Source: Paractinoplanes tereljensis (GTDB taxonomy: Bacteria; Actinomycetota; Actinomycetes; Mycobacteriales; Micromonosporaceae). From it: DNA of 64,000 nucleotides. Each line of letters starts with the position of its first letter. Position 1 is the first letter of the stretch. The stretch covers positions 1 to 64,000 of the forward strand of contig NZ_BOMY01000008.1 of the NCBI RefSeq assembly GCF_016862435.1. Direction: 5' to 3'. The position numbers were made by a program, and so were the translations under genes. The notes under the pieces were generated by a model. That model was given only the letters and a program-made list of their open reading frames with translations, was not told where the DNA came from and searched no databases. Of the stretch, positions 16,895 through 27,000 are shown piece by piece.

Positions 16895-18235
16895 GTGGAC
16901 CTTGTCGAGCAGATCGTGCGCCTGATGGACGTGCGCCTGCTCGACCCGCTCGAGGTGCTTCTCGAGGGCGACGACGCGGTCGACGCCCTGCGCGATCTGG
17001 TCCGGCTGCGCGCCCGCCGCTGGGCCGACACCATGCGGCACGGCAGCGACTCCGAAGCCGTGCTCGCCGCGGCCCGGCTGATCGCCACGCTCTACCCCAG
17101 CGACCGCGCCTTCGACCCGCCCCCGGACTGGTGGGCCACCCCCCTGGGCCAGGCCGTCGCCGTCCGGGCCGGGCACCCGTGGGCCGACTCCGTCTCCTAT
17201 GCCACCGCCGGCGCCATGCTCGGCATCACCCGGCAGGGCGTGCACGACCTGGTGCGACGCGGCCGCCTGCCCCGCCACCCCGACGGCGGCGTGCCGTCCG
17301 CCGCCATCCGCGACCGTCTCCGAGGAGAACCCATGATCAACGACCGCCTGATCGACGCCGGAGACCTGCCGATCGCGACCCGCGACTTCGGCGGCGACCA
17401 GCCTCCGCTGCTGCTCCTGCACGGCGCCGGCGGCAACCTCGCCCAGCTCACCACGCTGGCCCGCGCGCTGCGCCCGCACCACCGGGTGATCACCGTGGAC
17501 CTGCGCGGGCACGGCCGCTCCGGCGACGGCACCTGGAGCTGGGACGCCGCCCTGGGCGACCTGGCCGCGGTCTGCGTGCAGATGGAGCTGGACCGGCCCG
17601 CGGTGGTCGGTCATTCGCTGGGCGGCATGCTGGCGGCGCTGTGGGGCCAGCGGCATCCCGAGGCGCCCGGCGTGGTCAGCCTGGACGGCAACCCGCCGCC
17701 GACCCGGCCCGAGCACCTGCCCGGTCTCGACCCCGCGAAGGCGACGGCCGAGCTGGCCCGGCTGCACGCGATCTTCGACCAGATGGAGGCCCTCGGCGGC
17801 CGGGTCATCCCCGCCGATCAGCTGCCCGACCTGGTGGAAAGCCAGCAGGCCGCGGCCCGCGACATGGGCGCCAACGAGAAGGTGTGGATCGAGGGCTTCC
17901 GCCGCAATCTGGTGCACGCCGACGGCGAGACCTCCACCCGGCCGTCCGCCGCGGTCACCTCCCAGCTGCGCAAACTCATGAACGAGCTGGACCTCGGCCC
18001 GGTCTACGCCGCGACCACCTGCCCCGAGCTGCTGGTGCTGCCGACCCGCGACCTGCCGGAGCAGGAGCCGTTCGCCGAGCTCTACGCGGCCCACCGCCGC
18101 TACCTGGTCGAACAGGCTTCCCAGGCCGGCCACCCGCGTTACCTCGAGCTCGCCGACGCCTCGCACGCCATGGTGATCGAGCAGCCCATGGTGCTGGCCG
18201 GCCTGATCACCGATTTTTTAACCGCAAACCGCTGA
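16895..18235 (+). CDS. Alpha/beta hydrolase with an N-terminal helix-turn-helix-like domain
   Basis: The 446-residue frame has two parts. Residues 1-146 are helical and end in an excisionase/MerR-like helix-turn-helix (SYATAGAMLGITRQGVHDLV, then RGRLPRHPDGG). Residues 147-446 are an alpha/beta hydrolase with the oxyanion segment LLLHGAGG, the nucleophile GHSLGG and a late His in LADASHAMV; the acid is probably the Asp of VLPTRDLP. ATG 17333 at residue 147 has its own GAGGAG five to six bases upstream, so the hydrolase may also be made alone. GTG 16895 is the likely outer start. Substrate unknown. Confidence 0.8.
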   Translation: MDLVEQIVRLMDVRLLDPLEVLLEGDDAVDALRDLVRLRARRWADTMRHGSDSEAVLAAARLIATLYPSDRAFDPPPDWWATPLGQAVAVRAGHPWADSVSYATAGAMLGITRQGVHDLVRRGRLPRHPDGGVPSAAIRDRLRGEPMINDRLIDAGDLPIATRDFGGDQPPLLLLHGAGGNLAQLTTLARALRPHHRVITVDLRGHGRSGDGTWSWDAALGDLAAVCVQMELDRPAVVGHSLGGMLAALWGQRHPEAPGVVSLDGNPPPTRPEHLPGLDPAKATAELARLHAIFDQMEALGGRVIPADQLPDLVESQQAAARDMGANEKVWIEGFRRNLVHADGETSTRPSAAVTSQLRKLMNELDLGPVYAATTCPELLVLPTRDLPEQEPFAELYAAHRRYLVEQASQAGHPRYLELADASHAMVIEQPMVLAGLITDFLTANR

Positions 18236-18612
18236 CAGGTACGCGCCGGGAAGAGTCCCGTCCGAGCAGTTTTCCCTGGGTGCCACACCGGGCCGTGCGC
18301 CCGCTGCGGCCAGGTGGCCGCCCGGAAATTCACCCGCACGGCGGAAAAGGAAGTTAATCACACAGTTGATTCGCAGGATGGCCACCGACGCCACTACCTG
18401 CACCAATACCGCCCCGAAGGATAAATCGCCGGACTCACCTCGCGGCATGTGTCGGTTTTAGTGTCTTTCGCACGAATTGGCGCGCAACTATAGCGCCCTT
18501 AGATTGCACTGTCATTTGGCCATTCGTGGGATTTCTTGAAACGCCGAGGCGATGTTGTGAATCGCCTGAGCCACGTTGAGTTCTCGCGAAGGAAGGCGTC
18601 CTTGGGGGGAAC
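18236..18612. other. Intergenic region upstream of the galactose-oxidase-like gene
   Basis: These 377 bases are less GC-rich than their surroundings and carry no convincing gene. They presumably hold the promoter of the oxidase gene, whose ATG at 18613 follows a GGGGGGAA stretch. I see only a weak inverted repeat, AATCA...TGATT at about 18357-18372, and no recognisable operator. Confidence 0.5.
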
Positions 18613-21549
18613 ATGCAATTGCGAGGCCAGTATTGGTCCCGGGCCGCGGCAAGCGCGGTTTTATTGCTGCTCACCGGCACTGCACTAGTGCTGCACGAGC
18701 AGACTGACAGCAACTCAGACAACGGGGCCGGCTCGCAGAGCGTTGCCGATGAACACGCCAAGCACGTGATGGTGAAGCCGGTGCCGGTCGCGGTGACCGC
18801 CGCCGCCCCGCTGCCGCGCACCGGTTGGACGGCCACCGCCGACACGGCCGCCTCCGGCTTCGCCGCCGGCAGCGCGCTGGACAACAGCACGACCACGGCG
18901 TGGAAGAGCAGCACCACCGTGGCGATGCCGCACTACATCACGATCGACACCAAGAACAAGATGGCGATCAGCGGCCTCACCTACCTCCCGCTGGCCGGCG
19001 CCAACGGCCGGATCGGGCAGTACAAGGTGCAGGTCAGCGACAACGGCACGACCTGGTCGGCAAACGTCGCCACCGGCACCTTCGCCGACGACGCGACGGT
19101 CAAGACCGTCACCATCGCCACCGTCATCACCCGCTACGTGCGGCTGACCGCGGTCACCGAGGCCGGCAACCGGGTCAAGTGGGCCGCCGCCGCCGAGGTC
19201 AACCTGCTGGGTGGCACCGACCCGGCCCTGCCGCGCACCGGCTGGACCGTCGCCGCCGACAGTCAGGAGACCGCGGGCGAGGACGGCAAGGCCGCCAACG
19301 CGATCGACGGCAACACCGCGACCATCTGGCACACCCAGTGGCAGGGCGCCGAACCGGGCTTCCCGCACACCTTCACCATCGACATGCACGCGGCCTTCCA
19401 GGTCTCCGGATTCACCTACCTGCCCCGGCAGGACGGCGAGGCCAACGGCCGGATCGGCCAGTACAAGATCGATGTCAGCATGGACGGGGCGGCCTGGACA
19501 CCGGCTGTCACCTCGGGCACCTTCACCGACATCGGCACCGTGCAGTCCATGACGTTCGCCTCGGCGATGGCCCGCTACGTGCGGATCACCGCGCTCACCG
19601 AGGCCGGCAACCGCGGCCCGTGGACGTCGGCCTCCGAGATCAACGTGCTCGGCCGGTCCGACTCGCGGCTGGACCGGACCGGCTGGACCGCCACCGCCGA
19701 CAGCCAGGAGACGACCGGCGAGGACGGCAAGGCGGCCAACGCGCTCGACGGCAACACCGCCACCATCTGGCACACCGAGTGGGACCTCAACGAGCCGGCG
19801 TACCCGCACACGTTCACCATCGACACCAAGGCCAGCCAGCAGATCGGCGGCCTCGTCTACCTCCCCCGGCAGGACGCCGAGAGCGGCGGTAACGGCCGGA
19901 TCGGTGGCTACAAGATCCAGTCCTCGACCAACAACACGGCCTGGACCGACGTGGCCAGCGGCGCGTTCAACGACGACGGCGGTGAGAAGACCGTGGTCTT
20001 CCCGACGGTGACCGCCCGGTACGTGCGACTCGTCGCGCTGGCCGAGGCCGGCAACCGCGGGCCGTGGGCGTCGGCCGCCGAGTTCAACCTGCTCGGCCCG
20101 AGCGGTGCGGTCGCCGTCAACCGTGGCTCGTGGAGCGCGCCGGTCGGCTTCCCGCTGGTGCCGGTCGCGGCGGCGCTGCTGCCCAACGGCAAGATCCTCA
20201 CCTGGTCGGCGGAGTACGCCGACGACTTCAACGGTGGCACCGGCAGCACGCTGACCGCCACCTACGACCCGGCCACCGGCGTCGTCACCCAGCGCGACGT
20301 GGTCGAGACCGGGCACGACATGTTCTGCCCCGGCATCTCGGTGCTGCCGGACGGCCGGATCCTGGTGACCGGCGGTAACGACGCCGCGGTGACCAGCATC
20401 TACAACCCGGCCACCGACGCTTGGACCCGCGGCGCGGACATGACGACGCCGCGTGGCTACCAGTCGAGCGTGACTCTCGGCGACGGCCGGGTGTTCACCA
20501 TCGGCGGCTCGTGGAGCGGCGGCACCGGCGGCGCCGATGTCGCGCACAAGTCCGGTGAGGTCTGGTCGGCTACCACCGGCTGGAAGTCGCTGCCGGGCGC
20601 CAACGTGGTGCCGATGCTGACTGCCGACACCACCAACGGTGACTACCGCAAGGACAATCACGCCTGGTTGTTCGCCTGGTCCGGCAACAAGATCCTGCAG
20701 GCCGGCCCGAGCAAGGCGATGAACTGGTACACCGCCGACGGCACCGGCACCGTCGCGGCGGCCGGCACCCGTGGTGACGACACCGACGCCATGAACGGCA
20801 ACGCGGTCATGTACGACACCGGCAAGATCCTGACCCTCGGCGGCGCACCCAACTACGACAACTCGGCCGCGACCGCCAACGCGTACGTGCTGACCATCAG
20901 CGGCACCACGGTCACGACCAAGAAGGTCGGGTCGATGGCGAACACCCGGGCGTTCCAGAACAGCGTCGCCCTGCCGGACGGCAAGGTTCTGGTCACCGGC
21001 GGGCAGAACTTCGCGGTGCCGTTCTCGGACAACACCACGGTCTACTCGGCCGAGTTGTACGACCCGGCGACCGAGAAGTTCAGCACGCTGGCCAGCGCGA
21101 CGGTGCCGCGCAACTACCACAGTGTGTCCCTGCTGATGCCGGACGGCCGAGTGTTCAGCGGTGGTGGCGGCCTCTGCGGCGGCGACTGCGCCACCAACCA
21201 CTTCGACGGGCAGTTCTTCACCCCGCCGTACCTGCTGAACGACGACGGCACGGCGGCCACCCGGCCGACGATCACCACCGCCCCGACCACGGCGGCCAAC
21301 GGCGCGGTGATCAACGTGAAGACCGGCGCGGCGGTCACCGGCTTCTCGATCATCCGGATGGGCACCGCCACCCACACCGTCGACACGGACCAGCGGCGCC
21401 TGTCGCTGACCCCGACGGCGGCCACCGGCGGCGGCTACAACCTGACGGTCCCGGCCGACAAGGGCATCGCGGTTCCGGGCTACTGGATGCTGTTCGCTCT
21501 GGACGCCAAGGGCGTGCCGAGCGTCGCGAAGATCATCAAGATCGGCTGA
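18613..21549 (+). CDS. Secreted galactose-oxidase-like copper radical oxidase with three discoidin domains
   Basis: The 978-residue protein has an N-terminal signal or anchor helix (about 10-28), three F5/8 type C (CBM32-like) domains at about 70-200, 205-350 and 352-495, a Kelch propeller and a C-terminal DUF1929-type domain. All galactose oxidase active-site residues are present with near-identical spacing: Cys572 and Tyr616 (the cross-linked cofactor), the stacking Trp634, Tyr835 and His836, and His921. It should oxidise a primary alcohol of a sugar or small alcohol to the aldehyde, making hydrogen peroxide, outside the cell. Three carbohydrate-binding domains suggest a polysaccharide target. 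It converges on the glycosidase genes. Confidence 0.92.
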   Translation: MQLRGQYWSRAAASAVLLLLTGTALVLHEQTDSNSDNGAGSQSVADEHAKHVMVKPVPVAVTAAAPLPRTGWTATADTAASGFAAGSALDNSTTTAWKSSTTVAMPHYITIDTKNKMAISGLTYLPLAGANGRIGQYKVQVSDNGTTWSANVATGTFADDATVKTVTIATVITRYVRLTAVTEAGNRVKWAAAAEVNLLGGTDPALPRTGWTVAADSQETAGEDGKAANAIDGNTATIWHTQWQGAEPGFPHTFTIDMHAAFQVSGFTYLPRQDGEANGRIGQYKIDVSMDGAAWTPAVTSGTFTDIGTVQSMTFASAMARYVRITALTEAGNRGPWTSASEINVLGRSDSRLDRTGWTATADSQETTGEDGKAANALDGNTATIWHTEWDLNEPAYPHTFTIDTKASQQIGGLVYLPRQDAESGGNGRIGGYKIQSSTNNTAWTDVASGAFNDDGGEKTVVFPTVTARYVRLVALAEAGNRGPWASAAEFNLLGPSGAVAVNRGSWSAPVGFPLVPVAAALLPNGKILTWSAEYADDFNGGTGSTLTATYDPATGVVTQRDVVETGHDMFCPGISVLPDGRILVTGGNDAAVTSIYNPATDAWTRGADMTTPRGYQSSVTLGDGRVFTIGGSWSGGTGGADVAHKSGEVWSATTGWKSLPGANVVPMLTADTTNGDYRKDNHAWLFAWSGNKILQAGPSKAMNWYTADGTGTVAAAGTRGDDTDAMNGNAVMYDTGKILTLGGAPNYDNSAATANAYVLTISGTTVTTKKVGSMANTRAFQNSVALPDGKVLVTGGQNFAVPFSDNTTVYSAELYDPATEKFSTLASATVPRNYHSVSLLMPDGRVFSGGGGLCGGDCATNHFDGQFFTPPYLLNDDGTAATRPTITTAPTTAANGAVINVKTGAAVTGFSIIRMGTATHTVDTDQRRLSLTPTAATGGGYNLTVPADKGIAVPGYWMLFALDAKGVPSVAKIIKIG

Positions 21550-21566
21550 GTTCGGGTTTGTTCGTG

Positions 21567-21596
21567 AGGGGCGCCGGTCGAAAGACCGGCGCCCCT
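21567..21596. terminator. Perfect 13-bp hairpin between convergent genes
   Basis: AGGGGCGCCGGTC (21567-21579), loop GAAA, then GACCGGCGCCCCT (21584-21596), a perfect stem capped by a GNRA tetraloop. It lies between the oxidase stop (21549) and the stop of the GH127 gene (21600), so it can serve both directions. Confidence 0.85.
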
Positions 21597-21599
21597 CCT

Positions 21600-24014
21600 T
21601 TACGTTCCGCTCGTGTAGAGGCCGGCCACCTCGGCCGCGCTCAGCGCCCGGTGGTAGAGCCGCACGTTGTCCAGGGCACCGTCCAGGTAGGGATCGGCGT
21701 ACTGGGAGCGGCCCAGCCAGTTCTGGGTGGTGCTCGCCGGCGTCGCGGTCAGCGCCGCGTTACGGGCCACCTCGGCGCCGTTCACGTAGAGCACGCCCAG
21801 CCCACCACTGCGGGTGACCGCGACGTGCGTCCAGACCCCGGCCGGTAGCGCCGCCGGCGCGTCGATCCGCTGCTCGCCACCGGAGCCTGCGGTGGTGATG
21901 GCGAACCGGGCGGTGCCGGCGCTGGAACGCGGGGTGAGGAACAGGTAGGCACCGGTCCCGGTGCCGAGGTCGAACAGCCGGCTCCAGGTGGTGACAGTGT
22001 CGATCCGCGCCCAGAGGGCGACGGAGAAATTGGTCGCGCCGGCGAGGAGGCCGCCGGGCATGGAGGCGTACGCCGTGGAGCCGTTGAGATCAAGCGCCTG
22101 CCCACTGCGCCCGCTGACGTAGGCCGCCCCACCCACGAGGGTGGCGGTCCGCCCGTTGCCGGAGGCGTCGGCCACCGACCCGTCGAACGGATAGTGCGCG
22201 ACCAGGGTCGAGCCCCCGATGGACCAGTAGACGCTGTAGCGCTGCCCGTGCACCTTGTAGAACGGAGCCAGCACCACCCCACCCGCCGTGTACTGCAGCG
22301 GCGTGGCCGTGGGCGCCAGCGACGCCGGGTCCAGCACCGGCAGCGCGGTCAGGTTCGACGTGCCGAAGAGTCCACCCAGGACGATCGGCCCGACCTTGAC
22401 CGCCTGCACCGACGCGTTGTCGTTCGTCGCCTCCCGGGTCAGCGCCATCGGAAGGGTCACGTCGACGACGTCGCCCGAGACCCAGGTCCGGCTGACCGTC
22501 GCGTAGGCGCCGGCCGCCGGCGAGGAGAAGACGGCACCGTTCACCCGGATCTGCGTCCCGGCGGCCCACGCCGGGATCCGGATCCGCAGGCTGAACGCGC
22601 CGGCGCCGGTGACGGTCAGCCTGGTGGAACCGGCCTCGGGGAAGGACGTGTCCTGCCGGATCGTCACGCTCCGGGCCGACCAGGTCAGCACCGACGGGAT
22701 GAACAGGTTGACGTAGAGCGTGCTCGCGCCGTCGTGGAAGTAGATCGATTCGCCGTACTTGGTGTTGCTCTCCATTCCGGTGCCGTGACAGCAGACGAAG
22801 CTGTTGTAGTCGTTGCTGTAGGTCTTGATCCCACCCGCCCGCAACGGCACGTAATAGCACTGGAAGCCATGCGCCGACGACGGGTCCTGCGAGGCCAGGA
22901 TGTGGTTGTAGAGCGCCCTTTCATAGAAGTCCATATATTCAATGCGGGACGGGTCGGTGAGAAACAGCTGCCGGGTCAGCTTGAGCATGTTGTAGGAATT
23001 GCAGCACTCGGCGGTGGTGTCGGACAGCTCACTGGCGATCCGGTCGGCCGCCTTGAAGTACTCACCGTTCGAGTTGCCACCGATCGCGTACGTATGGTGC
23101 CGGGTCACGATGTCCCAGAAATTGACCGCGATATCCCGGTACCGGGTCGTGCCGGTGGCGTGGAATTCGCGGATCGCGCCGAGCACTTTCGGGATCTGGG
23201 TGTTGGCGTGGTAGTTGTTCAGAGCGTCCTGATTGGACGCGAGCGGATCGAAGACCTCGGCGTGGTCGAACTGCTGCGCCGCGGCCAGGTGGGTGGCGTC
23301 CCCGGTCACCTGGTAGAGGTTGGTCAGCACCTCGTTCATCCCGCCGAACTCGGTGTCCAGCATGTTCTGCCGCTGGGTCAGGGTGAGCCGGTCGTTGCGG
23401 AACTTCACCCAGGCCGCCATGCCGACCAGCACGGTCAGTGCCTGCGCGCTACCGGCCAGCAGATGCATGTCGAGCAGCCCGGCCATGATCTTGTGCAGGG
23501 TGTAATAGGGCGCCCACACGCTCTGCCGCTGCTCGACCCGGTCGATGAAGCTCTCCGGGAACGCGCTCAGATAGCCGGTGTTGAAGCCGGCCGCCGACGC
23601 CCGGGCCTGGCACTGGGCCAGCACGGTCACGATCTGGTTGCCCTTGGTCTGGTAAGCGGTGTCGCCGGTGCTCGCGTAGGCCTGGGCGAGCGCGGTCAGC
23701 AGGTGGCCGGTGGAGTGGCCACGCAGTTCGGTGGTGGGTGACTCCCAGCCGCCGCAGGCGGTGGCGGTCGAGCCGAGCCCGACGTTGAGCCGGAACGTGT
23801 GCAGCATCCGGTCGACGTCGAGGAACTGCAGGTAGGACTGGGTGCGGCCGGCGTTGGCGGTGAACGGGCTGGTCAGCAGGCGGACGGCGGACAGCGGGAA
23901 GGCGAAGGCCGCGACGCCGGTGTCGGGGCGCGCCGCGACGGCCGGAGCGGGGAACACGACGGCGGCGCCGACGGCAGCGGAGCCGGCCAGGAATGTACGA
24001 CGGGTCAGAGACAC
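21600..24014 (-). CDS. Secreted GH127-type beta-L-arabinofuranosidase-like protein with C-terminal LamG domain
   Basis: The 804-residue protein starts with a Tat-type signal (LTRRTFLAGSAAVGAAVV, then AVAA). The catalytic (alpha/alpha)6 domain, formerly DUF1680, carries the expected Glu/Cys clusters: TAECCNSYN and FVCCHGTGMES. A LamG/concanavalin-like domain fills about 600-804 (from LVAHYPFDGSVADASGNGR). GH127 enzymes release beta-L-arabinofuranose using a zinc-bound cysteine nucleophile; the exact substrate here is inferred. GTG 24014 is the start, with GGAGG four bases before it. It is the last gene of the minus-strand glycosidase group and sits behind an intercistronic hairpin. Confidence 0.88.
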   Translation of the reverse strand: MSLTRRTFLAGSAAVGAAVVFPAPAVAARPDTGVAAFAFPLSAVRLLTSPFTANAGRTQSYLQFLDVDRMLHTFRLNVGLGSTATACGGWESPTTELRGHSTGHLLTALAQAYASTGDTAYQTKGNQIVTVLAQCQARASAAGFNTGYLSAFPESFIDRVEQRQSVWAPYYTLHKIMAGLLDMHLLAGSAQALTVLVGMAAWVKFRNDRLTLTQRQNMLDTEFGGMNEVLTNLYQVTGDATHLAAAQQFDHAEVFDPLASNQDALNNYHANTQIPKVLGAIREFHATGTTRYRDIAVNFWDIVTRHHTYAIGGNSNGEYFKAADRIASELSDTTAECCNSYNMLKLTRQLFLTDPSRIEYMDFYERALYNHILASQDPSSAHGFQCYYVPLRAGGIKTYSNDYNSFVCCHGTGMESNTKYGESIYFHDGASTLYVNLFIPSVLTWSARSVTIRQDTSFPEAGSTRLTVTGAGAFSLRIRIPAWAAGTQIRVNGAVFSSPAAGAYATVSRTWVSGDVVDVTLPMALTREATNDNASVQAVKVGPIVLGGLFGTSNLTALPVLDPASLAPTATPLQYTAGGVVLAPFYKVHGQRYSVYWSIGGSTLVAHYPFDGSVADASGNGRTATLVGGAAYVSGRSGQALDLNGSTAYASMPGGLLAGATNFSVALWARIDTVTTWSRLFDLGTGTGAYLFLTPRSSAGTARFAITTAGSGGEQRIDAPAALPAGVWTHVAVTRSGGLGVLYVNGAEVARNAALTATPASTTQNWLGRSQYADPYLDGALDNVRLYHRALSAAEVAGLYTSGT

Positions 24015-24034
24015 GGGACCTCCTCGACGGTGGG

Positions 24035-24069
24035 GACGGCCCGCCCTCCTCGAAAGAGGGCGGGCCGTC
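24035..24069. terminator. Intercistronic 14-bp hairpin between two glycosidase genes
   Basis: GACGGCCCGCCCTC (24035-24048) pairs perfectly with GAGGGCGGGCCGTC (24056-24069) over a 7-base loop. In the direction of transcription it lies just after the stop of the GH63/MGH1-like gene and before the ribosome binding site of the secreted GH127 gene. It has no T-run, so it may be a partial terminator or an mRNA-stabilising structure. Confidence 0.6.
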
Positions 24070-24072
24070 GTC

Positions 24073-27000
24073 TCAGAACGCCTTGACTTCGAGCAGGCCG
24101 ACGGACGCGGTGCCGCTCTGCAGCAGCACCCGCAGCCGGGTGGTGCTCACCGACGTGAAGGTGACGTGGTTGTACTGGTTGACCGCGGTCGGGTAACCGG
24201 ACGCGCCGGCCACGTCGACGTACGCGGTGCCGTTCCAGTACTGGAGCTTCCACGACGCGGGCACCCGGACGCCGCCGTTGTCGTCGAAGAAATAGACATC
24301 CGCGCTGGACAGCGACTGCGCGGCCGGCCAGGTCAGCAGGCCCCACTGTTCGCCGGTGTTGGGCCAGGTGCCCCAGCGCCGGTTGACGGTGTCGTTGGAC
24401 GACGGCGGGTCGATGCCGTCATTCAGCGCGAGCACGCTCTCCCACGACGAGGTGTAACTGGCGGTCGGAGTAGCGGTGAGCGCCTTGTTGGTGTCGGTCG
24501 GTGGGGTGACCACTCCCCCGCGGTTGTAGACCTTCGCCTCGGTGATGCCGGTCTTGAAGCCGCTCGCGTGGGTCACCTGGATCCGCAGCCGGGTGGCGTT
24601 GACCGCGGCGAACTGCACCACGTTGTAGTTGGCCTGGCCGGTGGCGGTGGCCACCGGGGTCCAGGTGCTGCCGTTCAGGTATTGGACCTGATAGGACGCC
24701 GGTTGCCGGTAGCGGTTGGTGGCCCGGTCGTTGCGGAACCACAGCCGGACCTCGTTGACGGTGCGCTGCTGGCCGAGGTTGAGCTCGAGCCAGTCGGTGG
24801 CGTTCGGTGAACCGGAGGTGCCCCACAGCGGCTCGTTGATCGGGAAACCGTCGACCGCGTTGGCGCCGGCGGTTCCGGACGCCGTGTAGGAGGCGGTGGT
24901 GGCCGCGCCCTGGGCGTAGTTCGGCAGGTCGGCGGTCAGGTCGACGCCGGCCTTGTTGAACATGTCGACCATCTGGGTGCTGCTCTGGGTCACCTGGGTC
25001 GGGGACTGGAGTCCGGCGTACGCCTGGTTGTAAAGCACGCTGCCGCCGGCCGGCAGCGTGACCGCGCCCGAGTCGGGGTTCCAGGTCAGCGGAACCAGCT
25101 TGTCGACGGTGACCACCCGGGTGCCGTTGATGAAGATCGAGTAACCCTGCGGGATGCCGGTGTACTTGACCACGCCGTCGGCCGGGTCGTCCCAGACGAT
25201 GCTGAGGTCGGCGTTGCGGTAGCGCAGGTTGTTGGCCGCGAAGTTGGGCCAGCCGATGTTGATCGGGGACAGCTCTATCTGCTTGTCGGTGCGCGGGCGC
25301 AGGCCCATCACATCCTCGATGACGGTCCAGTTGCTGCTGCCGAGGATGTTGTGGTGGATCCAGGACCGGTAGTCGATGGTGGTGGTGCCGGCGTTCCAGT
25401 CGGCCCAGAACTCGTTGGCGTCGGGCCAGGCGGTGTTGCCGCCGACGTACTGCGCCCAGGTGTTCCAGTAGAGGAGTTTCTTGTAGTCGTCGGTGGTCAT
25501 CCACTGGTTGGGGTAGTTGCGCAGCACGCTGGAGTACAGCCGGAACTGCACCGTCGAGTTGATGGTGGAGAAGTTGTTGCTGCCCGGGAAGCCGGCTGCG
25601 GCCGCCGTCGCCTTGTCCTTCTGGTTCGCCGTGTAGAACGGGAAGATCGGGTACTCGGCGGGGTCGGCGAACAGGCGCAGGGCTTGCTTGTACTCGTCGG
25701 TGTTCGGCATCGCGCCGACGGCGTACGGGTAATAGTTGTTGATCTCTTTCCAGGGCACCAGGCTGTTGGTGGCGACGTGCCGGTGCTCGATCAGCTTGTT
25801 GGTCGAGTCCCACAGGTAGGTCGTGATCGCGTTCTTGATCCGGTCGGCGATCGCCTGCAGCTCGGCGGCCTTGGTGGTGTTGCCGATCGCGGCGTAGGCC
25901 TGGGCGGCGGCGACGGCTCCGCTGTAGACATATGCGGATTCGGCCCGGTCCATGTTGCCGGAGCGCCAGTCGAACGAGACGGCGTCGGCGTCGTTGCCGG
26001 TGAGCGCGCCCCAGTCGTACTCGATCAGGCCGTTGTTGTTGTGGTCGTAGTAGGACAGTTGGCCCTTGACGTCGCCCTCGGCGTACTTGGCCAGGTTGCC
26101 GGCGATGGCCGGCTGGCCGCCATGGATCTCGAAGCTCTTCCAGGCCGCCTCGGCGATGTACTGGGTGTAGCTGTTCGACCAGTTCTCCGGGTCACCGGGG
26201 TTGTCTACGAAGCGTCCGCCCTTGGAGACCTGGCCTACCGAGAGCCACGGGCCGTACGAATACGCCGGGTTACGCAGGTACTTCAGGTCGTCGATGTGCA
26301 TCGGCTGGGTGAGCACGATGGCGTTGTTGTAGCCCAGAGCTCCCTCGACCGAAGTGGGGAACTGGAAGTCCTGGCCGGGGATGTTGGCGTCGAGGTAGTT
26401 GAACCTCATCAGCCACCAGCGGTAGTAGATCTCCTTCTTGATCGCCGGCTCGGGGACGTCGAGGTAGGGCAGGTTCTGGGCCCACCAGAGGTTGTACGCC
26501 TTTACATGCGTACTGAAGGCAGTGTCTGGGTTTAGTGCCTTATAAGCGTTGTATTCGGTGAGCGAGTCCGGGATCTCGTTGGCCACGAAGCCCAACTGGA
26601 CCTTCACGGTCGTGGACGCGCCCGCCGCGACCGTCACACTTCGCGTCAGCGCGGCGCTCGCCGCCGTGAAGCCGTCGCCCGACAGCCGCGGATAAATCGC
26701 AGTAAGGGCATTTTTGACCGATACCTGGCCGGTCAGATCGGTGCCGCTGACCGTCGTGGCGTACGGGGAGGTCACCCGGAGCGCTACGGTCTGCGACGCC
26801 GTGCCCGTGTTGGTGATCGTCAGGTTGTCGACCGCCACGTCGTTCTGCGTGATGAACTTCGTCTGGTTTATCCGCAACGATCCGTTGGTGTGCACGCTCT
26901 TCCAGTGGCTCGGCGCCTGCCAGCGCGACGCCACCTGCTCGGTCCAGGTGCCCGATCCGGCGGTCACCGTGAACGCGGCCTGGTCGTTGATGCTCTCCCA

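Noticed and set aside
18715..21375. An 886-codon frame on the minus strand opposite the galactose oxidase gene
   Set aside because: It mirrors the coding frame of a protein with all active-site residues; the antisense product is Arg/Gly/His-rich without motifs.
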